From contig JAJPEP010000067.1 in NCBI GenBank assembly GCA_021166845.1, positions 1 through 64,000 on the forward strand: a stretch of 64,000 nt of DNA, given 5' to 3'. This document shows positions 34,785 through 46,020 of the stretch, in pieces (position 1 is the stretch's first letter; the number at the start of each line of letters is the position of its first letter). The notes beneath the pieces were generated by a model. That model was not told where the DNA came from, searched no databases, and saw only the letters and a program-made list of their open reading frames with translations. This DNA comes from Thiobacillus sp. Its GTDB lineage: Bacteria > Pseudomonadota > Gammaproteobacteria > Burkholderiales > Thiobacillaceae. The position numbers and the translations under genes were made by a program.

Positions 34785-36230
34785 TCAGAAGGAAGCGCCG
34801 ATGGCGTGCATGCATACCGCCATCAGCGGCTGCGGCAGGATGCCAAGCGCCAGTACGGCAAGGCCGTTGGCCGACATGATGATTCGGGTATCGGGACTGG
34901 CAGTGATTGGGCTGGTGTCGTGCGGAGTATCGAAATACATCAGCTTGACGATGCGCAGGTAGTAGAACGCGCCGATCAGCGAGAACAGAACCGCCGCCAC
35001 CGCCAGCCACACGTAGCCGATCTCGACCACCGCCTGCAGCACCGACAGCTTGGCGTAGAAGCCGACCGTCGGCGGCACGCCGGCCATCGAGAACATCAGG
35101 AGCAGCATCAGGAAGGCCAGCCACGGGCTGCGGCGGTTGAGCCCCTTGAAGTCCTCAAGCTTGTCGGCCTCGAAGCCGGCGCGCGACAGCAGCAGGATCA
35201 TGCCGAAGCCGCCCAGGCTCATCAGCGCGTACACCAGCACGTAGAACATCGCGCTGCCGTAGCCGTTCTGCGAGCCGGCCAGGATGCCCAGCAGCATGAA
35301 GCCCATGTGCGAGATGGTCGAATATGCGAGCATGCGCTTGAGGTTGGTTTGCGCGATGGCCGCGATGTTGCCGACCGCCATCGACAGCACCGCCAGGATT
35401 ACCAGCATGTCGCGCCATTCTGCCACCTGCGATTCCAGCCCCTGTCCCAGGATGCGCACGACGAAGGCGAAGGCGGCGATCTTGGGCGCGGAGCCGATGA
35501 ACAGCGTCATCGCGGTCGGGGCGCCGTGGTAGACGTCCGGCACCCACATGTGGAACGGCACGGCGCCCAGTTTGAAAGCCAGCCCGGCGACGATGAAGAC
35601 GATGCCGAACACCAGGGGAATGCGCAGGTCGGTGCCATCGGACAGATTCTGCGCGATGTCGGCCAGCGCCAGCGTGCCGGTCACGCCGTAAATCATCGAC
35701 ATGCCATAGAGCAGCATGCCCGACGCCAGCGCACCCAGGACGAAGTATTTCATCGCCGCCTCGGACGCCACGCCGGAATCGCGCTGCAATGCAACCATGG
35801 CATACAGGGACAGCGACAGCAGTTCGAGGCCGAGATACAGCGTGAGGAAATGGCTGGCCGACACCATCACCATCATGCCCAGCAGCGCAAACAGCGCCAG
35901 CACGAAGAATTCGCCCTTATAGAGCCCGCGTGTCCGCAGGTAGTCGCGCGAATACACCAGCACCGTGGCGACGGTCAGATAGAGGAACAGCTTCAACACG
36001 TCGGACAGCGGATCGTCGATGAAGAGGCCGCCGAGCGCCAGCACCGGCATGGTGGAGAAATCGTTCACGGTGAGGAAAGCCGCGCCGGCCAGCGTGGCCA
36101 GCGACAACACATATGCGATATAGCGCTTGCTGTCGTCGACGGCGGCGTCGATCACCAGGATCAGCGAGACCATCGCCAGCACGAAGATCTCGGGCAGTGC
36201 TGAGGCGAATTGAGTGAGGAAATCGCTCAT
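34785..36230 (-). CDS. nuoN: NADH-quinone oxidoreductase subunit N
   Basis: NuoN is one of the three antiporter-like proton-pumping membrane subunits of complex I, 481 residues with about 14 helices. The conserved glutamate of helix 5 is in [15 protein letters not shown], and lysine-containing discontinuous-helix regions follow ([30 protein letters not shown]). It is the last subunit gene of the nuoA-N operon, 9 bp after nuoM. A 647-aa ORF on the opposite strand is a shadow. Confidence 0.97.
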   Translation of the reverse strand: MSDFLTQFASALPEIFVLAMVSLILVIDAAVDDSKRYIAYVLSLATLAGAAFLTVNDFSTMPVLALGGLFIDDPLSDVLKLFLYLTVATVLVYSRDYLRTRGLYKGEFFVLALFALLGMMVMVSASHFLTLYLGLELLSLSLYAMVALQRDSGVASEAAMKYFVLGALASGMLLYGMSMIYGVTGTLALADIAQNLSDGTDLRIPLVFGIVFIVAGLAFKLGAVPFHMWVPDVYHGAPTAMTLFIGSAPKIAAFAFVVRILGQGLESQVAEWRDMLVILAVLSMAVGNIAAIAQTNLKRMLAYSTISHMGFMLLGILAGSQNGYGSAMFYVLVYALMSLGGFGMILLLSRAGFEADKLEDFKGLNRRSPWLAFLMLLLMFSMAGVPPTVGFYAKLSVLQAVVEIGYVWLAVAAVLFSLIGAFYYLRIVKLMYFDTPHDTSPITASPDTRIIMSANGLAVLALGILPQPLMAVCMHAIGASF

Positions 36231-36239
36231 CTTGGAACC

Positions 36240-37724
36240 TTAAGGCAGTTTGCTTTGGGCGACGTGCGCCAGCAGGTCGACCACCGACGCGTGCATGACA
36301 TCGGTGAACGGCCTGGGATACAGGCCCATGGCAAGCACGCTGACGGCGAGCACGCCGAGCAGCAGGATCTCGCGCGCGTTGATGTCGCGCATCTCCTCGA
36401 CGTGCGGGTTGGTGACCGCGCCGAATACCACGCGCTTGTACATCCACAGGGTATACGCCGCACCGAGGATCAGCGTGGTGGCGGCAACGAATGCGAACCA
36501 GAAGTTGACCTGGGTGGCCGACAAAATGACCATGAATTCGCCGACAAAACCGCTGGTGGCGGGCAGGCCCGCATTGGCCATGGCGAACAGCATGAAGAAG
36601 GCGGCGAACACCGGCATCCTGTTGACCAGTCCGCCATAATCCTTGATCTGGCGCGAATGCAGGCGGTCGTACATGACGCCGATGCACAGGAACAGCGCCG
36701 CCGAGACGAAACCGTGCGAGATCATCTGCACCAGCCCGCCCTCGGCGCCGAGCGGATTGAACATGAAGAAACCGAGGGTGACGAAGCCCATGTGCGCGAT
36801 CGACGAATAGGCGATGAGCTTCTTCATGTCGGCCTGCACCAGCGCGACCAGACCGATGTAGGCGACGGCGATCAGCGACAGCATGATGATGAACCAGGCG
36901 AGTTCGTGGCTGGCATCCGGCAGGATCGGCAGGATGAAGCGCAGGAAGCCGTAGGCGCCGACCTTCAGCGTGATCGCCGCCAGCACCACCGAGCCGCCGG
37001 TAGGCGCCTCGACGTGGGCGTCCGGCAGCCAGGTGTGCACCGGCCACATCGGCACCTTGACCCCGAATGCCAGCAGGAAGGAGAAGAACATGAGCGTCTG
37101 CGCAGTCATGCCGAGCGGAGTGGCGTGCCAGGTCTGGATGTCGAAGCTGCCGCCCGACTGGAAGTAGAGGTAGATCAGCGACACCAGCATCAGCAGCGAA
37201 CCGAGCAGGGTGTAGAGAAAGAACTTCAACGCGGCATACACGCGGTTCGGGCCGCCCCACACGCCGATGATCAGGTAGAGCGGAATCAGCATGCCTTCGA
37301 AGAAGACATAGAACAGGATGCCGTCGAGCGCTGCGAACACGCCGTTGATGAGGCCGGACATGATGAGGAACGCGGCCATGTACTGCGCGACCTTGTCCTG
37401 GATCACCCGCCAGCCGGCGATCACCACCAGCACGGTGACGAAGCTGTTCAGCAGCACCAGCGGCATCGAGATGCCGTCGACGCCGAGATGATAGTGGACG
37501 TTGAACGCCGGGATCCATGCCGCCTTCTCGACGAACTGCATCGCCGAGGTGCCGGTGTCGAATCCGGTGACCAGCGGAATCGCGACGGCGAGGCCCAGCA
37601 GCGCACCGGCCAGCGCAGCCCAGCGCGCCAGCGCGGCGTTGCGGTCGGAGCCGGTGGCGAGCACCGCCACCCCGGCCAGAATCGGGACCCAGATAACGAG
37701 GGAGAGAATCGACTGTCCGAACAT
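36240..37724 (-). CDS. nuoM: NADH-quinone oxidoreductase subunit M
   Basis: NuoM is an antiporter-like proton-pumping subunit of complex I, 494 residues. The helix-5 glutamate is seen in FYVFFEGMLIPLYLIIG, and the functional lysine region in AFGVKVPMWPVHTWLPDAHVEAP. The second half includes MKKLIAYSSIAHMGFVTLG. It lies 10 bp after nuoL and 9 bp before nuoN, all on the same strand. Confidence 0.97.
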   Translation of the reverse strand: MFGQSILSLVIWVPILAGVAVLATGSDRNAALARWAALAGALLGLAVAIPLVTGFDTGTSAMQFVEKAAWIPAFNVHYHLGVDGISMPLVLLNSFVTVLVVIAGWRVIQDKVAQYMAAFLIMSGLINGVFAALDGILFYVFFEGMLIPLYLIIGVWGGPNRVYAALKFFLYTLLGSLLMLVSLIYLYFQSGGSFDIQTWHATPLGMTAQTLMFFSFLLAFGVKVPMWPVHTWLPDAHVEAPTGGSVVLAAITLKVGAYGFLRFILPILPDASHELAWFIIMLSLIAVAYIGLVALVQADMKKLIAYSSIAHMGFVTLGFFMFNPLGAEGGLVQMISHGFVSAALFLCIGVMYDRLHSRQIKDYGGLVNRMPVFAAFFMLFAMANAGLPATSGFVGEFMVILSATQVNFWFAFVAATTLILGAAYTLWMYKRVVFGAVTNPHVEEMRDINAREILLLGVLAVSVLAMGLYPRPFTDVMHASVVDLLAHVAQSKLP

Positions 37725-37734
37725 GGGGTTTGTT

Positions 37735-39732
37735 TTAGTTGAGCCGCGCGAACCACGTCACCAGGGCAAACACCCCGATCAGCATGGCAAAGGCGTAGTG
37801 GTAGATGTAGCCGGACTGGAAGGCCTTCAGCAAACGGGACGCGCGTTCGACCAGATGGACCGTGCCGTTGATGAAGAAGCCGTCGATCACGTTCTGGTCG
37901 CCGCGCCGCCACAAAGCGCCGCCGAGCACGCGCGCGCCCTTGGCGAACAGCCAGCCATAGAGTTCGTCGAACCAGTACTTGTTGAGCAGCAGCCGATGCA
38001 GGAACTTGAAGCGTTGCGCGATGGCCGCCGGGATATCCGGGCGCTTGAGGTAGAAAAATGCCGACAGCCCCACGCCTGCCACCGCCAGCCAGAATGGCAG
38101 CGTCATCACCGCGTGCAGGCCCATCGCCGCAGCACCGTGGAAATGCAGGTTGAGTTCGTGCATCACCGGATGGCGGTCGGCGACGTAGATCGCGCTGCCG
38201 AAATAATCGCCGAACAGCATCGGCTCGATGATCATGTAGCCGATCGCCAGCGAGGGCAACGCCAGCGCCAGCAAGGGCCCGGTCACCACCCACGGCGTTT
38301 CGTGCGGCGTGCCGCCATGGCCGTGATGCGCGTCCGGCTCGTTGCCGTGGGCGTGCCCCTGGTGAAAACGCTCCTTGCCGTGGAACACCAGGAAATACAT
38401 GCGGAAGGAATAGTAGGCGGTGATGAACACCCCGAGCAGTACCGCAACATAGGCGAATCCCGAGCCGGGCAGGTGCGACAGCTTGACCGCCTCGATGATG
38501 GTTTCCTTGGAATAGAAGCCCGACAGGAACGGGGTGCCGATCAGCGCAAGCGAGCCGATCAGCGAGGTGATCCAGGTGATCGGCATGTATTTCTTCAGGC
38601 CGCCCATGTAGCGGATGTCCTGATTGTGGTGCATGGCGATGATGACCGAACCCGCGGCGAGGAACAGCAGCGCCTTGAAGAAGGCGTGCGTCATCAGGTG
38701 GAACACCGCGACCGAATAGGCCGAGGCGCCCAGCGCCACCGTCATGTAGCCGAGCTGCGACAGCGTCGAATAGGCCACCACGCGCTTGATGTCGTTTTGC
38801 ACGATGCCGAGAAAGCCCATGAACAGCGCGGTGATCGCGCCGATCACCATGATGAAGCTCAAGGCCACGTCGGACAATTCAAACAGCGGCGACATGCGCG
38901 CGACCATGAAGATGCCGGCGGTCACCATCGTCGCCGCATGGATCAGCGCGGAGATCGGCGTCGGGCCTTCCATCGAGTCGGGCAGCCAGACATGCAGCGG
39001 AAACTGCGCCGACTTGCCCATCGCGCCGATGAACAGGAGGATCCCGATCACCGTCATCAGCATCCACGGCGCGCCGGGCCACAGGGTGATGGTCTCCTTG
39101 GCGAGCGACGGCGCCTTGGCGAACACGGTGGCATAATCGAGCGAGCCGAAGTTGGCCAGCACCAGGCCGATACCGAGGATGAAGCCGAAATCGCCGACGC
39201 GGTTGACCAGGAAGGCCTTGAGGTTGGCGTAGATCGCCGTCTCTTTCGTGTACCAGAAGCCGATCAGCAGGTAGGAGACGAGGCCCACCGCTTCCCAGCC
39301 GAAGAACAGCTGCAGGAAGTTATTGCTCATCACCAGCATCAGCATCGAAAAGGTGAACAGCGAAATGTAGCTGAAAAAGCGCTGGTAGCCGGGGTCGTCG
39401 TGCATGTAGCCGATGGTGTAGATGTGCACCATCAGCGATACGAAGGTGACGACCAGCATCATCATCGCGGTCAGCGCATCGATCAGGAAGCCGACCTCGA
39501 AGCGCAGATCGCCCAGCACCATCCAGGTATAGACGGTGCCGTTGTAGGTATGGCCAGCGAGCACGTCCTGGAACACCAGCACCGATGCGATGAGCGAAGC
39601 CGCCACCCCGGCGATGGCGACGACATGGGCGCCGGTACGTCCAATCAGCTTGCCGAACATACCCGCGGCGATCGCGCCGAGAAGCGGCGCCAGCGGCACG
39701 ATCAGATAGAGCGTCTGCATGTCCATCGTCAT
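37735..39732 (-). CDS. nuoL: NADH-quinone oxidoreductase subunit L
   Basis: NuoL is the largest antiporter-like subunit of complex I, 665 residues, with the C-terminal extension containing the long lateral helix. The helix-5 glutamate lies in LQLFFGWEAVGLVSYLLIG, the lysine segment in MGKSAQFPLHVWLPDSMEGP. A histidine-rich loop (NEPDAHHGHGGTPHE) precedes the final helices. Three in-frame ATGs cluster at the start (39732, 39726, 39720); the first overlaps the nuoK stop by one base and the second is better spaced from AAAGG. Confidence 0.96.
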   Translation of the reverse strand: MTMDMQTLYLIVPLAPLLGAIAAGMFGKLIGRTGAHVVAIAGVAASLIASVLVFQDVLAGHTYNGTVYTWMVLGDLRFEVGFLIDALTAMMMLVVTFVSLMVHIYTIGYMHDDPGYQRFFSYISLFTFSMLMLVMSNNFLQLFFGWEAVGLVSYLLIGFWYTKETAIYANLKAFLVNRVGDFGFILGIGLVLANFGSLDYATVFAKAPSLAKETITLWPGAPWMLMTVIGILLFIGAMGKSAQFPLHVWLPDSMEGPTPISALIHAATMVTAGIFMVARMSPLFELSDVALSFIMVIGAITALFMGFLGIVQNDIKRVVAYSTLSQLGYMTVALGASAYSVAVFHLMTHAFFKALLFLAAGSVIIAMHHNQDIRYMGGLKKYMPITWITSLIGSLALIGTPFLSGFYSKETIIEAVKLSHLPGSGFAYVAVLLGVFITAYYSFRMYFLVFHGKERFHQGHAHGNEPDAHHGHGGTPHETPWVVTGPLLALALPSLAIGYMIIEPMLFGDYFGSAIYVADRHPVMHELNLHFHGAAAMGLHAVMTLPFWLAVAGVGLSAFFYLKRPDIPAAIAQRFKFLHRLLLNKYWFDELYGWLFAKGARVLGGALWRRGDQNVIDGFFINGTVHLVERASRLLKAFQSGYIYHYAFAMLIGVFALVTWFARLN

Positions 39733-40037
39733 CAGCCTTTCAGATGGTCGAGGTCATCGACGTTGATCGTACGCAGGTTGCGGAATAGCACCACCAGGAT
39801 CGCCAGGCCGATGGCCGATTCGGCCGCAGCGACAGTGAGGATGAAAAAGACGAAGATCTGGCCGTGGATGTCGCCCAGATAATGCGAAAACGCGATGAAG
39901 TTCATGTTCACCGCCAGCAGCATCAGTTCGATCGCCATCAGAAGGATGATCACGTTCTTGCGGTTGAGGAAGATGCCCAGCACGCTGATGGCGAACAGGA
40001 TGCCACCCAGCACCAGGTAATGCGACAAGGAAATCAT
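39732..40037 (-). CDS. nuoK: NADH-quinone oxidoreductase subunit K
   Basis: NuoK is a small three-helix subunit at the proximal end of the complex I membrane arm, 101 residues. The functionally important helix-2 glutamate is in [16 protein letters not shown], and a second acidic residue is in the third helix region ([16 protein letters not shown]). It overlaps nuoJ by 4 bp and nuoL by 1 bp, indicating translational coupling. Confidence 0.96.
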   Translation of the reverse strand: MISLSHYLVLGGILFAISVLGIFLNRKNVIILLMAIELMLLAVNMNFIAFSHYLGDIHGQIFVFFILTVAAAESAIGLAILVVLFRNLRTINVDDLDHLKG

Positions 40038-40678
40038 GCGCCCTCCCCCCCTGAATCCTGGCCCCTGACCCCTGACCCCTTCTTCTCGGCCTGCATCTTG
40101 ACGATGCGCAGGCGGTCATTGCGTTTGACCTTCACCTGCTCGGCGGGATCGATGTACTTGCTGTCCTTGCGGCGGCGCAGCGTCAGGGCAATCGCGGCGA
40201 CGATCGCCACCAGCAGGATCACCGCGGCGAGCTCGAACGCGTAGACATAATCGGTGTACAGCAGTCGCCCGAGCTCCTTGGTGTTGCTGTAGTCGGCGGG
40301 ATGCGGCACGGGGGCGGCCATCACGTCGAGCCCGAAGTGGCGGCTGCCGAGAATCAGCGCCATTTCGATCACCAGCAGCACCGAGATGAAGCCTGCCAGA
40401 GGCGCGTAATTCCAGAAGCCTTCGCGCAATTTATCGAGGTTGATGTCGAGCATCATCACCACGAACAGGAACAGCACCATCACCGCACCGACGTAAACCA
40501 GCACCAGGGTGATGGCGAGAAATTCGGCCTCCAGCATCATCCACAGACCCGCCGCGGTGAAAAAGGCCAGCACCAGGAACAGTGCGGCATGCACCGGGTT
40601 GCGCGCGGTAATCACGCGCAACCCGGCAAGCACCAGGATGGCGGAGAAGAGGTAGAAAATCGCGGTCATATAAGTCAT
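40034..40678 (-). CDS. nuoJ: NADH-quinone oxidoreductase subunit J
   Basis: NuoJ is a five-helix membrane subunit of complex I, 214 residues. The conserved third-helix region reads [21 protein letters not shown]. After the last helix ([19 protein letters not shown]) comes a soluble tail whose last residues ([16 protein letters not shown]) are encoded by a copy of the CCTGACCCC repeat found between nuoI and nuoJ. The tail is therefore probably not ancestral. A repeat-containing gap of about 160 bp separates it from nuoI, unusual in this otherwise tight operon. Confidence 0.95.
   Translation of the reverse strand: MTYMTAIFYLFSAILVLAGLRVITARNPVHAALFLVLAFFTAAGLWMMLEAEFLAITLVLVYVGAVMVLFLFVVMMLDINLDKLREGFWNYAPLAGFISVLLVIEMALILGSRHFGLDVMAAPVPHPADYSNTKELGRLLYTDYVYAFELAAVILLVAIVAAIALTLRRRKDSKYIDPAEQVKVKRNDRLRIVKMQAEKKGSGVRGQDSGGEGA
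40048..40081. repeat. CCTGACCCCTGAATCC-type repeat inside the nuoJ 3' end
   Basis: CCCCTGAATCCTGG then CCCCTGACCCCTGACCCC shares its units with the inverted repeat 600 bp away in the nuoI-nuoJ gap. It is translated as the C-terminal tail of NuoJ. It appears to be a member of a dispersed simple-unit repeat family. Confidence 0.7.
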
Positions 40679-40682
40679 TTTT

Positions 40683-40837
40683 CAGGGGTCAGAGGTCAGG
40701 ATTCAGGGGTCAGGGAAAAACCCGGCCACATGCACCCGTGCCTGTACAAATCATTTTCTTGCCCCACCCTCCCATTTTTTGTTGAATCAACCGCTGTCGA
40801 AACTGCCGTTTCCCTGACCCCTGAATCCTGACCCCTG
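40683..40837. repeat. Inverted repeat of GGTCAGGATTCAGGGGTCAGGGAAA in the nuoI-nuoJ gap
   Basis: The left arm (about 40694-40718) and right arm (40809-40833) are exact reverse complements over 25 bases (GGTCAGGATTCAGGGG plus TCAGGGAAA), separated by about 90 bp of unrelated AT-richer sequence. Extra partial units extend outward on the left. The arrangement resembles a small non-autonomous or REP-like element inserted in the operon. In RNA it could form a long-looped hairpin. Confidence 0.75.
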
Positions 40838-40839
40838 CC

Positions 40840-41328
40840 TCACCGATACTTCGCATCCGCGGCCCTGTCCCTGGCGATTTCTTCCTCGTAGCGGTCGCCG
40901 ATCGCCAGCAGCATCGGCTTGGTGTAGACGAGGTCGCCGCGTTTTTCGCCGTGGTATTCGAGGATGCGGGTTTCGACAATGGAGTCGACCGGGCAGGATT
41001 CCTCGCAGAAGCCGCAGAAGATGCACTTGGTGAGGTCGATGTCGTAGCGCGTGGTGCGCCGGGTGCCGTCATTGCGCTGTTCCGATTCGATGGTGATGGC
41101 CAGCGCCGGGCACACCGCTTCGCACAGCTTGCAGGCGATGCAGCGTTCCTCGCCGTTGGGGTAGCGGCGCAAGGCGTGCAGGCCTCGAAAACGGGGCGAT
41201 TGCGGGGTTTTCTCTTCCGGGTACTGCACCGTGATCTTGCGCGCGAACAGGTGACGCCCGGTGAGCATCATGCCGCGCAGCAGTTCGATCAGGAGCAGGC
41301 TGCCGAAGAAATTCGTGATCCGTTTCAT
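40840..41328 (-). CDS. nuoI: NADH-quinone oxidoreductase subunit I
   Basis: NuoI carries clusters N6a and N6b in the peripheral arm of complex I, 162 residues. Two classic 4Fe-4S ferredoxin motifs are present: [12 protein letters not shown] and [12 protein letters not shown]. The track start at 41355 lies inside nuoH; the ATG at 41328 ([17 protein letters not shown]), 7 bp after the nuoH stop, matches the family. Its stop is only 3 bp from the inverted-repeat element. Confidence 0.96.
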   Translation of the reverse strand: MKRITNFFGSLLLIELLRGMMLTGRHLFARKITVQYPEEKTPQSPRFRGLHALRRYPNGEERCIACKLCEAVCPALAITIESEQRNDGTRRTTRYDIDLTKCIFCGFCEESCPVDSIVETRILEYHGEKRGDLVYTKPMLLAIGDRYEEEIARDRAADAKYR

Positions 41329-41335
41329 GGCGCGC

Positions 41336-42352
41336 TCAATGGAAGAGATAACCATACGGCGTCTGCATCATGCCGCCGACGACGACGATCCAGACGATGG
41401 TGATGGGAATGAACACCTTCCAGCCCAGGCGCATGATCTGGTCGTAGCGGTAGCGCGGGAAAGTGGCGCGGAACCAGAGGAACAGGAACAGCACGAAGCC
41501 GGTCTTCGCCAGCCACCAGACGATGCCATCGGGCAGAAAGCCAACCGGCGACAGCCAGCCGCCGAGGAACATCAGCGTGGTCAGTGCGGCGATCAGGATC
41601 ATGTTGGCGTATTCGGCGAGGAAGAACACGGCGAACGCCATGCCGGAATATTCCACATGGAAACCGGCGACGATCTCGGACTCGCCCTCGGCGACGTCAA
41701 ACGGCGCACGGTTGGTTTCGGCCACGCCGGCAATCAGGTACACCACGAACAGCGGGAACAGCGGCCAAATATACCACTGGTGCAGCCCGCCCGCCTGGCC
41801 CTGCACGATGTCGATGAGGTTGAGCGACTGCGCCGCCATCAGCACGCCGACAAGCGCGAAGCCCATGGCGATTTCATACGACACGATCTGCGCCGCCGAA
41901 CGCATCGCGCCGAGAAAGGCGTATTTGGAGTTGGACGCCCAGCCCGCGATGATGACGCCATACACCCCCATCGAGGTGATCGCCATCACATACAACAGAC
42001 CGGCGTTGATATTGGCCAGCACCAGCGTGTCGGTGAACGGAATCACCGCCCAGGCCGCCAGCGCGGGCGCGATGGCGAGAATGGGGCCGAGAATGAATAG
42101 TCCGCGGTTGGCGCCGGCTGGAATGATGATTTCCTTCATCAGCAGCTTCACCGCATCGGCGATCGGCTGCAGCAGGCCCTGGAAACCGACGCGATTGGGG
42201 CCGATGCGCACCTGCATCCAGCCGATGACTTTCCGTTCGGCGAAGGTCAGATAGGCCACGCCCAGCATCAGCGGCACCACCAGCGCCATGATTTTGATCA
42301 GCGTCCAGACGACGGTTTGTATGGCGGCCCAGTCCATGCCCACGCTCTCCAT
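41336..42352 (-). CDS. nuoH: NADH-quinone oxidoreductase subunit H
   Basis: NuoH forms the membrane part of the quinone-binding cavity, 338 residues with eight helices. Family signatures are [19 protein letters not shown] and the acidic loop [19 protein letters not shown] followed by [10 protein letters not shown]. It overlaps nuoG by one base and precedes nuoI by 7 bp. Confidence 0.97.
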   Translation of the reverse strand: MESVGMDWAAIQTVVWTLIKIMALVVPLMLGVAYLTFAERKVIGWMQVRIGPNRVGFQGLLQPIADAVKLLMKEIIIPAGANRGLFILGPILAIAPALAAWAVIPFTDTLVLANINAGLLYVMAITSMGVYGVIIAGWASNSKYAFLGAMRSAAQIVSYEIAMGFALVGVLMAAQSLNLIDIVQGQAGGLHQWYIWPLFPLFVVYLIAGVAETNRAPFDVAEGESEIVAGFHVEYSGMAFAVFFLAEYANMILIAALTTLMFLGGWLSPVGFLPDGIVWWLAKTGFVLFLFLWFRATFPRYRYDQIMRLGWKVFIPITIVWIVVVGGMMQTPYGYLFH

Positions 42353-44727
42353 TAGACCGGCTTTGCCGTGATTGTGCCGAACATCGGCCCCAGCCCCGCC
42401 GTCAGCGGATGGCCGCAGGGAATGCGCACGCAGGTGTCGGGCAGCAGGTCGTCGCGCTGCACTTTCAGCGTCAGAGCACTGGCGGTTTGGCGCACCGAGA
42501 CGCGGCCGTTTTCTTCCAGCCCCAATTTCGCAATCAGCCGGCCGTGCATGCGCGCCACCGGAAGCGCCGCGTCCTGTGTCTTCTGCAGCGAAGGCGCGCG
42601 GCGCACCACGGCATCGGTCTGGTAGATCGGCACTTCGGCGACGCGCTCCAGTCCTTCGTTCAACTGCGGCGGCATCGCGGTCACGCCGCTGACTTCATTA
42701 TTGAGGAAAGCCTGGACGCTGCCGATCGGCGTAGCGCCGAGCGCATCGCGCAGCACGTCTTGCGAATCGTTGTGCTCGAACCCGGCCAGCCCCAAGAGAT
42801 TGCCCAGCACGCGCAGCACCTTCCACGCCGGGCGGGCTTCGCCGGCCGGCTTCACCACCGCGCTGAAGCTCTGCACGCGGCCTTCGGTATTGATGAAGGT
42901 ACCGGAGGTCTCGGTCCACGGCGCAATCGGCAGCAATACGTCGGCGTAGTCGAGCGACCGCCCCTTGTAGGGCGACATCACCACGACGAATTCCGCCGCC
43001 TGGATGCTGGCCATCGCGCTCACCGGGTCGTGGGTGTCGAGTTCGGCTTCAACCCCCAGCAGCATGTAGGCGCGCAAAGGCTGGGCCAGCATCTGTTGCG
43101 CATTCAGTCCCTTGACCGCAGGCTGGCCCAGCGGCCCACGCCCCGGAACCGCCCCGACTGCCACCGCGCCGACGCTGTTGGCCGCTTCGCCCAGTACGCC
43201 AAAACTGGCGCCTGCGAGCTTCGCCACTTCCTGCGCCAGCGCGTGGATCTGAGAATAGGCGGGATGGTGCTGCGCCATGTTGCCGAGGAAAACCGCGCGC
43301 GCTTCTCCACCTGAGGCGTCCTGGCCGCTGCCCGAAATGCTCTCGGCCATCTTGCGCGCGGTGTCGTCGGCGACGCCGTGAACGGCGATATCGGGCACCG
43401 GCTGGTTCTTCAACTCGGCCAGCGCGCGGCACACCCCCGCCAGTGCGCCGGCGAGCTGCGAGGGCGCAACGATGCGCTTGGCGTGCACCTTGCCGAGGAA
43501 TTCGTCTTCCGCCGCATTGATCAGATTGAGCTGGCCGGACCAGCGCACCGACTCGCGGATGCGGTGCGCCATCAGCGGGTGGTCTTTGCGCAGGTTGGAA
43601 CCCACTACCAGCATGTGCTTGAGGCGCGACATGTAGGTCACCGGCATGCCCAGCCAGAAGCCGCCATGCGCCTTGTCGTCGAGCGAGAAGTCCGACTGCC
43701 GCAGGCGATGGTCGACGTTGCCGCCGCCCATGCCGCGCATCAGCTTCTGCAGCAGGAAGAGCTCTTCCGCCGGGCGATACGGCGTCGACAACGCGCCGAT
43801 CTGTTGAACCGGGATCGACTTCAGCTTGTCCGCGACAAATTCGAGCGCCGCCTGCCAGGTGGCCTCAACCCACTGCCCGTCCCGTTTGATCATCGGCTGG
43901 GTCAGGCGCTCGGCCGTGTTGAGGCCTTCGTAGGAAAAACGGTCGCGGTCGGCTAGCCAGCATTCGTTGACGTCCTCGTTCTCGCGCGGCACCACGCGCA
44001 TCACCCTGTTGTCCTTGACGTGAACTTCGAGGTTGGAGCCGAGGCTGTCGTGCGGGCTGATCGAGGGGCGACGCGACAGTTCCCAGCTGCGGGCGGTGTA
44101 GCGGAACGGTTTGCTGGTCAATGCGCCGACCGGGCACAGGTCGATGACGTTGCCCGACAGCTCGGACGCCACCTGGCTTTCCAGGAACGACATCACCTCG
44201 GTGTGTTCGCCGCGCCCGGGCATGCCGAGCTCCATCACGCCTGCGATCTCCTGGCCGAAGCGCACGCAGCGGCTGCAATGGATGCAACGCGTCATGTCGG
44301 TGGCGATCAGCGGGCCGAGGTTCTTGTCGCGCACCACGCGCTTGACTTCCTGGTAGCGCGACGACGAGCCGCCGTAGCCCACCGCCAGATCCTGCAGCGT
44401 GCATTCGCCGCCCTGGTCGCAGATCGGGCAGTCGAGCGGGTGGTTGATGAGCAGGAACTCCATCACGCTTTTCTGCGCACCGATCGCGTATTCGGAACGC
44501 GTGTGCACCTTCATGCCGTCGGTCACCGGTGTGGCGCAGGCGGGCAGCGGCTTCGGCGCCTTCTCCACCTGCACCAGGCACATGCGGCAGTTGCCGGCGA
44601 TCGACAGCTTCTTGTGATAGCAGAAATGCGGGATCGTAATGCCGGCCTGATTAGCCGCATCCATGATGGTGTCGCCGCTCTCGACCTGGAGCGCCTTGCC
44701 GTCAATTTCGATATTGAGCGTAGCCAT
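42352..44727 (-). CDS. nuoG: NADH-quinone oxidoreductase subunit G
   Basis: NuoG is the largest peripheral subunit of complex I, 791 residues. The N-terminal 2Fe-2S domain holds [15 protein letters not shown], followed by [14 protein letters not shown] and [13 protein letters not shown] for the 4Fe-4S clusters. A molybdopterin-oxidoreductase-like domain without cofactor role follows. It ends with a one-base overlap with nuoH and starts 3 bp after nuoF. Confidence 0.97.
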   Translation of the reverse strand: MATLNIEIDGKALQVESGDTIMDAANQAGITIPHFCYHKKLSIAGNCRMCLVQVEKAPKPLPACATPVTDGMKVHTRSEYAIGAQKSVMEFLLINHPLDCPICDQGGECTLQDLAVGYGGSSSRYQEVKRVVRDKNLGPLIATDMTRCIHCSRCVRFGQEIAGVMELGMPGRGEHTEVMSFLESQVASELSGNVIDLCPVGALTSKPFRYTARSWELSRRPSISPHDSLGSNLEVHVKDNRVMRVVPRENEDVNECWLADRDRFSYEGLNTAERLTQPMIKRDGQWVEATWQAALEFVADKLKSIPVQQIGALSTPYRPAEELFLLQKLMRGMGGGNVDHRLRQSDFSLDDKAHGGFWLGMPVTYMSRLKHMLVVGSNLRKDHPLMAHRIRESVRWSGQLNLINAAEDEFLGKVHAKRIVAPSQLAGALAGVCRALAELKNQPVPDIAVHGVADDTARKMAESISGSGQDASGGEARAVFLGNMAQHHPAYSQIHALAQEVAKLAGASFGVLGEAANSVGAVAVGAVPGRGPLGQPAVKGLNAQQMLAQPLRAYMLLGVEAELDTHDPVSAMASIQAAEFVVVMSPYKGRSLDYADVLLPIAPWTETSGTFINTEGRVQSFSAVVKPAGEARPAWKVLRVLGNLLGLAGFEHNDSQDVLRDALGATPIGSVQAFLNNEVSGVTAMPPQLNEGLERVAEVPIYQTDAVVRRAPSLQKTQDAALPVARMHGRLIAKLGLEENGRVSVRQTASALTLKVQRDDLLPDTCVRIPCGHPLTAGLGPMFGTITAKPV

Positions 44728-44730
44728 CGT

Positions 44731-46020
44731 CTATTCCGTTCCGACCATGCAGCGCTTGTGTTCGATGTGGTGCTCGAACTCGTGGCCAAAATGTTTGAGA
44801 AAGCTTTGCACCGGCAGTGCCGCTGCATCGCCCAGTGCACAGATGGTATGGCCGCCGATGCGTCCCGCCACGCTGTTGAGCAGATCGATGTCTTCCGGCC
44901 GGCCCTGTCCGTGTTCGATGCGGTGAATCACGCGGTACATCCAGCCGGTGCCTTCGCGGCACGGCGTGCACTGGCCGCACGATTCCTCGAAATAAAAATA
45001 CGACAGCCGCTCCAGCGCCCGCACCATGCACACGGTTTCATCCATCACGATGACCGCGCCGGAACCCAGCATGGAACCTGCCTTGGCGATGCAATCGAAG
45101 TCCATCGTGCAGTCCATCATGGTGTCGGCCGGCAGCACCGGCGCGCTTGATCCGCCCGGAATGACGGCCTTCAATTTGTGCCCGCTGCGCACCCCGCCCG
45201 CCATCTCCAGCAGTTCGGAAAACGGCGTGCCGAGCGGCACTTCGTAGTTGCCCGGCTTGTTGACGTGCCCGGAAACCGAAAACAGCTTGGAGCCGCCGTT
45301 GTTGGGCTTGCCGAGTTCGAGGAAGGCCTGGCCGCCGTGCTGCATGATCCACGGCACCGAGGCCAGCGTCTCGGTGTTGTTGATGGTGGTCGGCTTGCCG
45401 TAGAGGCCGAAGCTCGCCGGGAACGGCGGCTTGAAACGCGGCTGACCCTTCTTGCCTTCGATCGATTCCAGCAGCGCGGTTTCCTCGCCGCAGATATAGG
45501 CGCCGTAGCCGTGGTGCGCATGCAGCTGGAAACAGAAGTCGGTGCCGAACAGCCTGTCGCCCAGATAGCCGGCGTCACGCGCTTCCTGCAGCGCGGCCTC
45601 GAAGATCCGGTAGCAATCGAAAATCTCGCCGTGGATATAGTTGTAGCCCATGCGCGCGCCCAGCACGTAGCCGGCGATCGCCATGCCCTCGATCAGCTGG
45701 TGCGGGTTGTAGCGCAGGATGTCGCGGTCCTTGAAGGTGCCCGGCTCGCCCTCGTCGCTGTTGCAGACGATGTACTTGTCGCCGGCAAACGCGCGCGGCA
45801 TGAAGCTCCACTTGAGGCCGGTGGGAAAGCCCGCACCGCCGCGTCCGCGCAGGGCGCTGGTCTTTAGCTCGGCGATGATGGCGTCGCCGGAAATATTTTC
45901 CGTGATCACGCGACGCAGCGCCTGGTAACCGCCGTGGGCGACATAGGTCGCGAGCGAGCCCGGATTGTCGAGCGCCTGCGTCCAGCTGCAGACCTGGGGA
46001 GTGGGCTTCAGCAGGCTCAT
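44731..46020 (-). CDS. nuoF: NADH-quinone oxidoreductase subunit F
   Basis: NuoF binds NADH and FMN and carries cluster N3, 429 residues. The nucleotide/FMN region is [15 protein letters not shown] with [17 protein letters not shown], and the cluster ligands are in [15 protein letters not shown] with a fourth cysteine in [10 protein letters not shown]. It overlaps nuoE by 4 bp (ATGA). Confidence 0.97.
   Translation of the reverse strand: MSLLKPTPQVCSWTQALDNPGSLATYVAHGGYQALRRVITENISGDAIIAELKTSALRGRGGAGFPTGLKWSFMPRAFAGDKYIVCNSDEGEPGTFKDRDILRYNPHQLIEGMAIAGYVLGARMGYNYIHGEIFDCYRIFEAALQEARDAGYLGDRLFGTDFCFQLHAHHGYGAYICGEETALLESIEGKKGQPRFKPPFPASFGLYGKPTTINNTETLASVPWIMQHGGQAFLELGKPNNGGSKLFSVSGHVNKPGNYEVPLGTPFSELLEMAGGVRSGHKLKAVIPGGSSAPVLPADTMMDCTMDFDCIAKAGSMLGSGAVIVMDETVCMVRALERLSYFYFEESCGQCTPCREGTGWMYRVIHRIEHGQGRPEDIDLLNSVAGRIGGHTICALGDAAALPVQSFLKHFGHEFEHHIEHKRCMVGTE

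Noticed and set aside
34260-36203. 647-aa + strand ORF opposite nuoN
   Set aside because: It is antisense to a certain complex I gene; the translation is low-complexity (His, Gln, Arg, Asp rich) as expected from reverse reading of GC-biased codons.
37501-39882. 793-aa + strand ORF opposite nuoL
   Set aside because: Same codon-bias shadow; no domain signature, no ribosome binding site, and it spans the junction of real genes.
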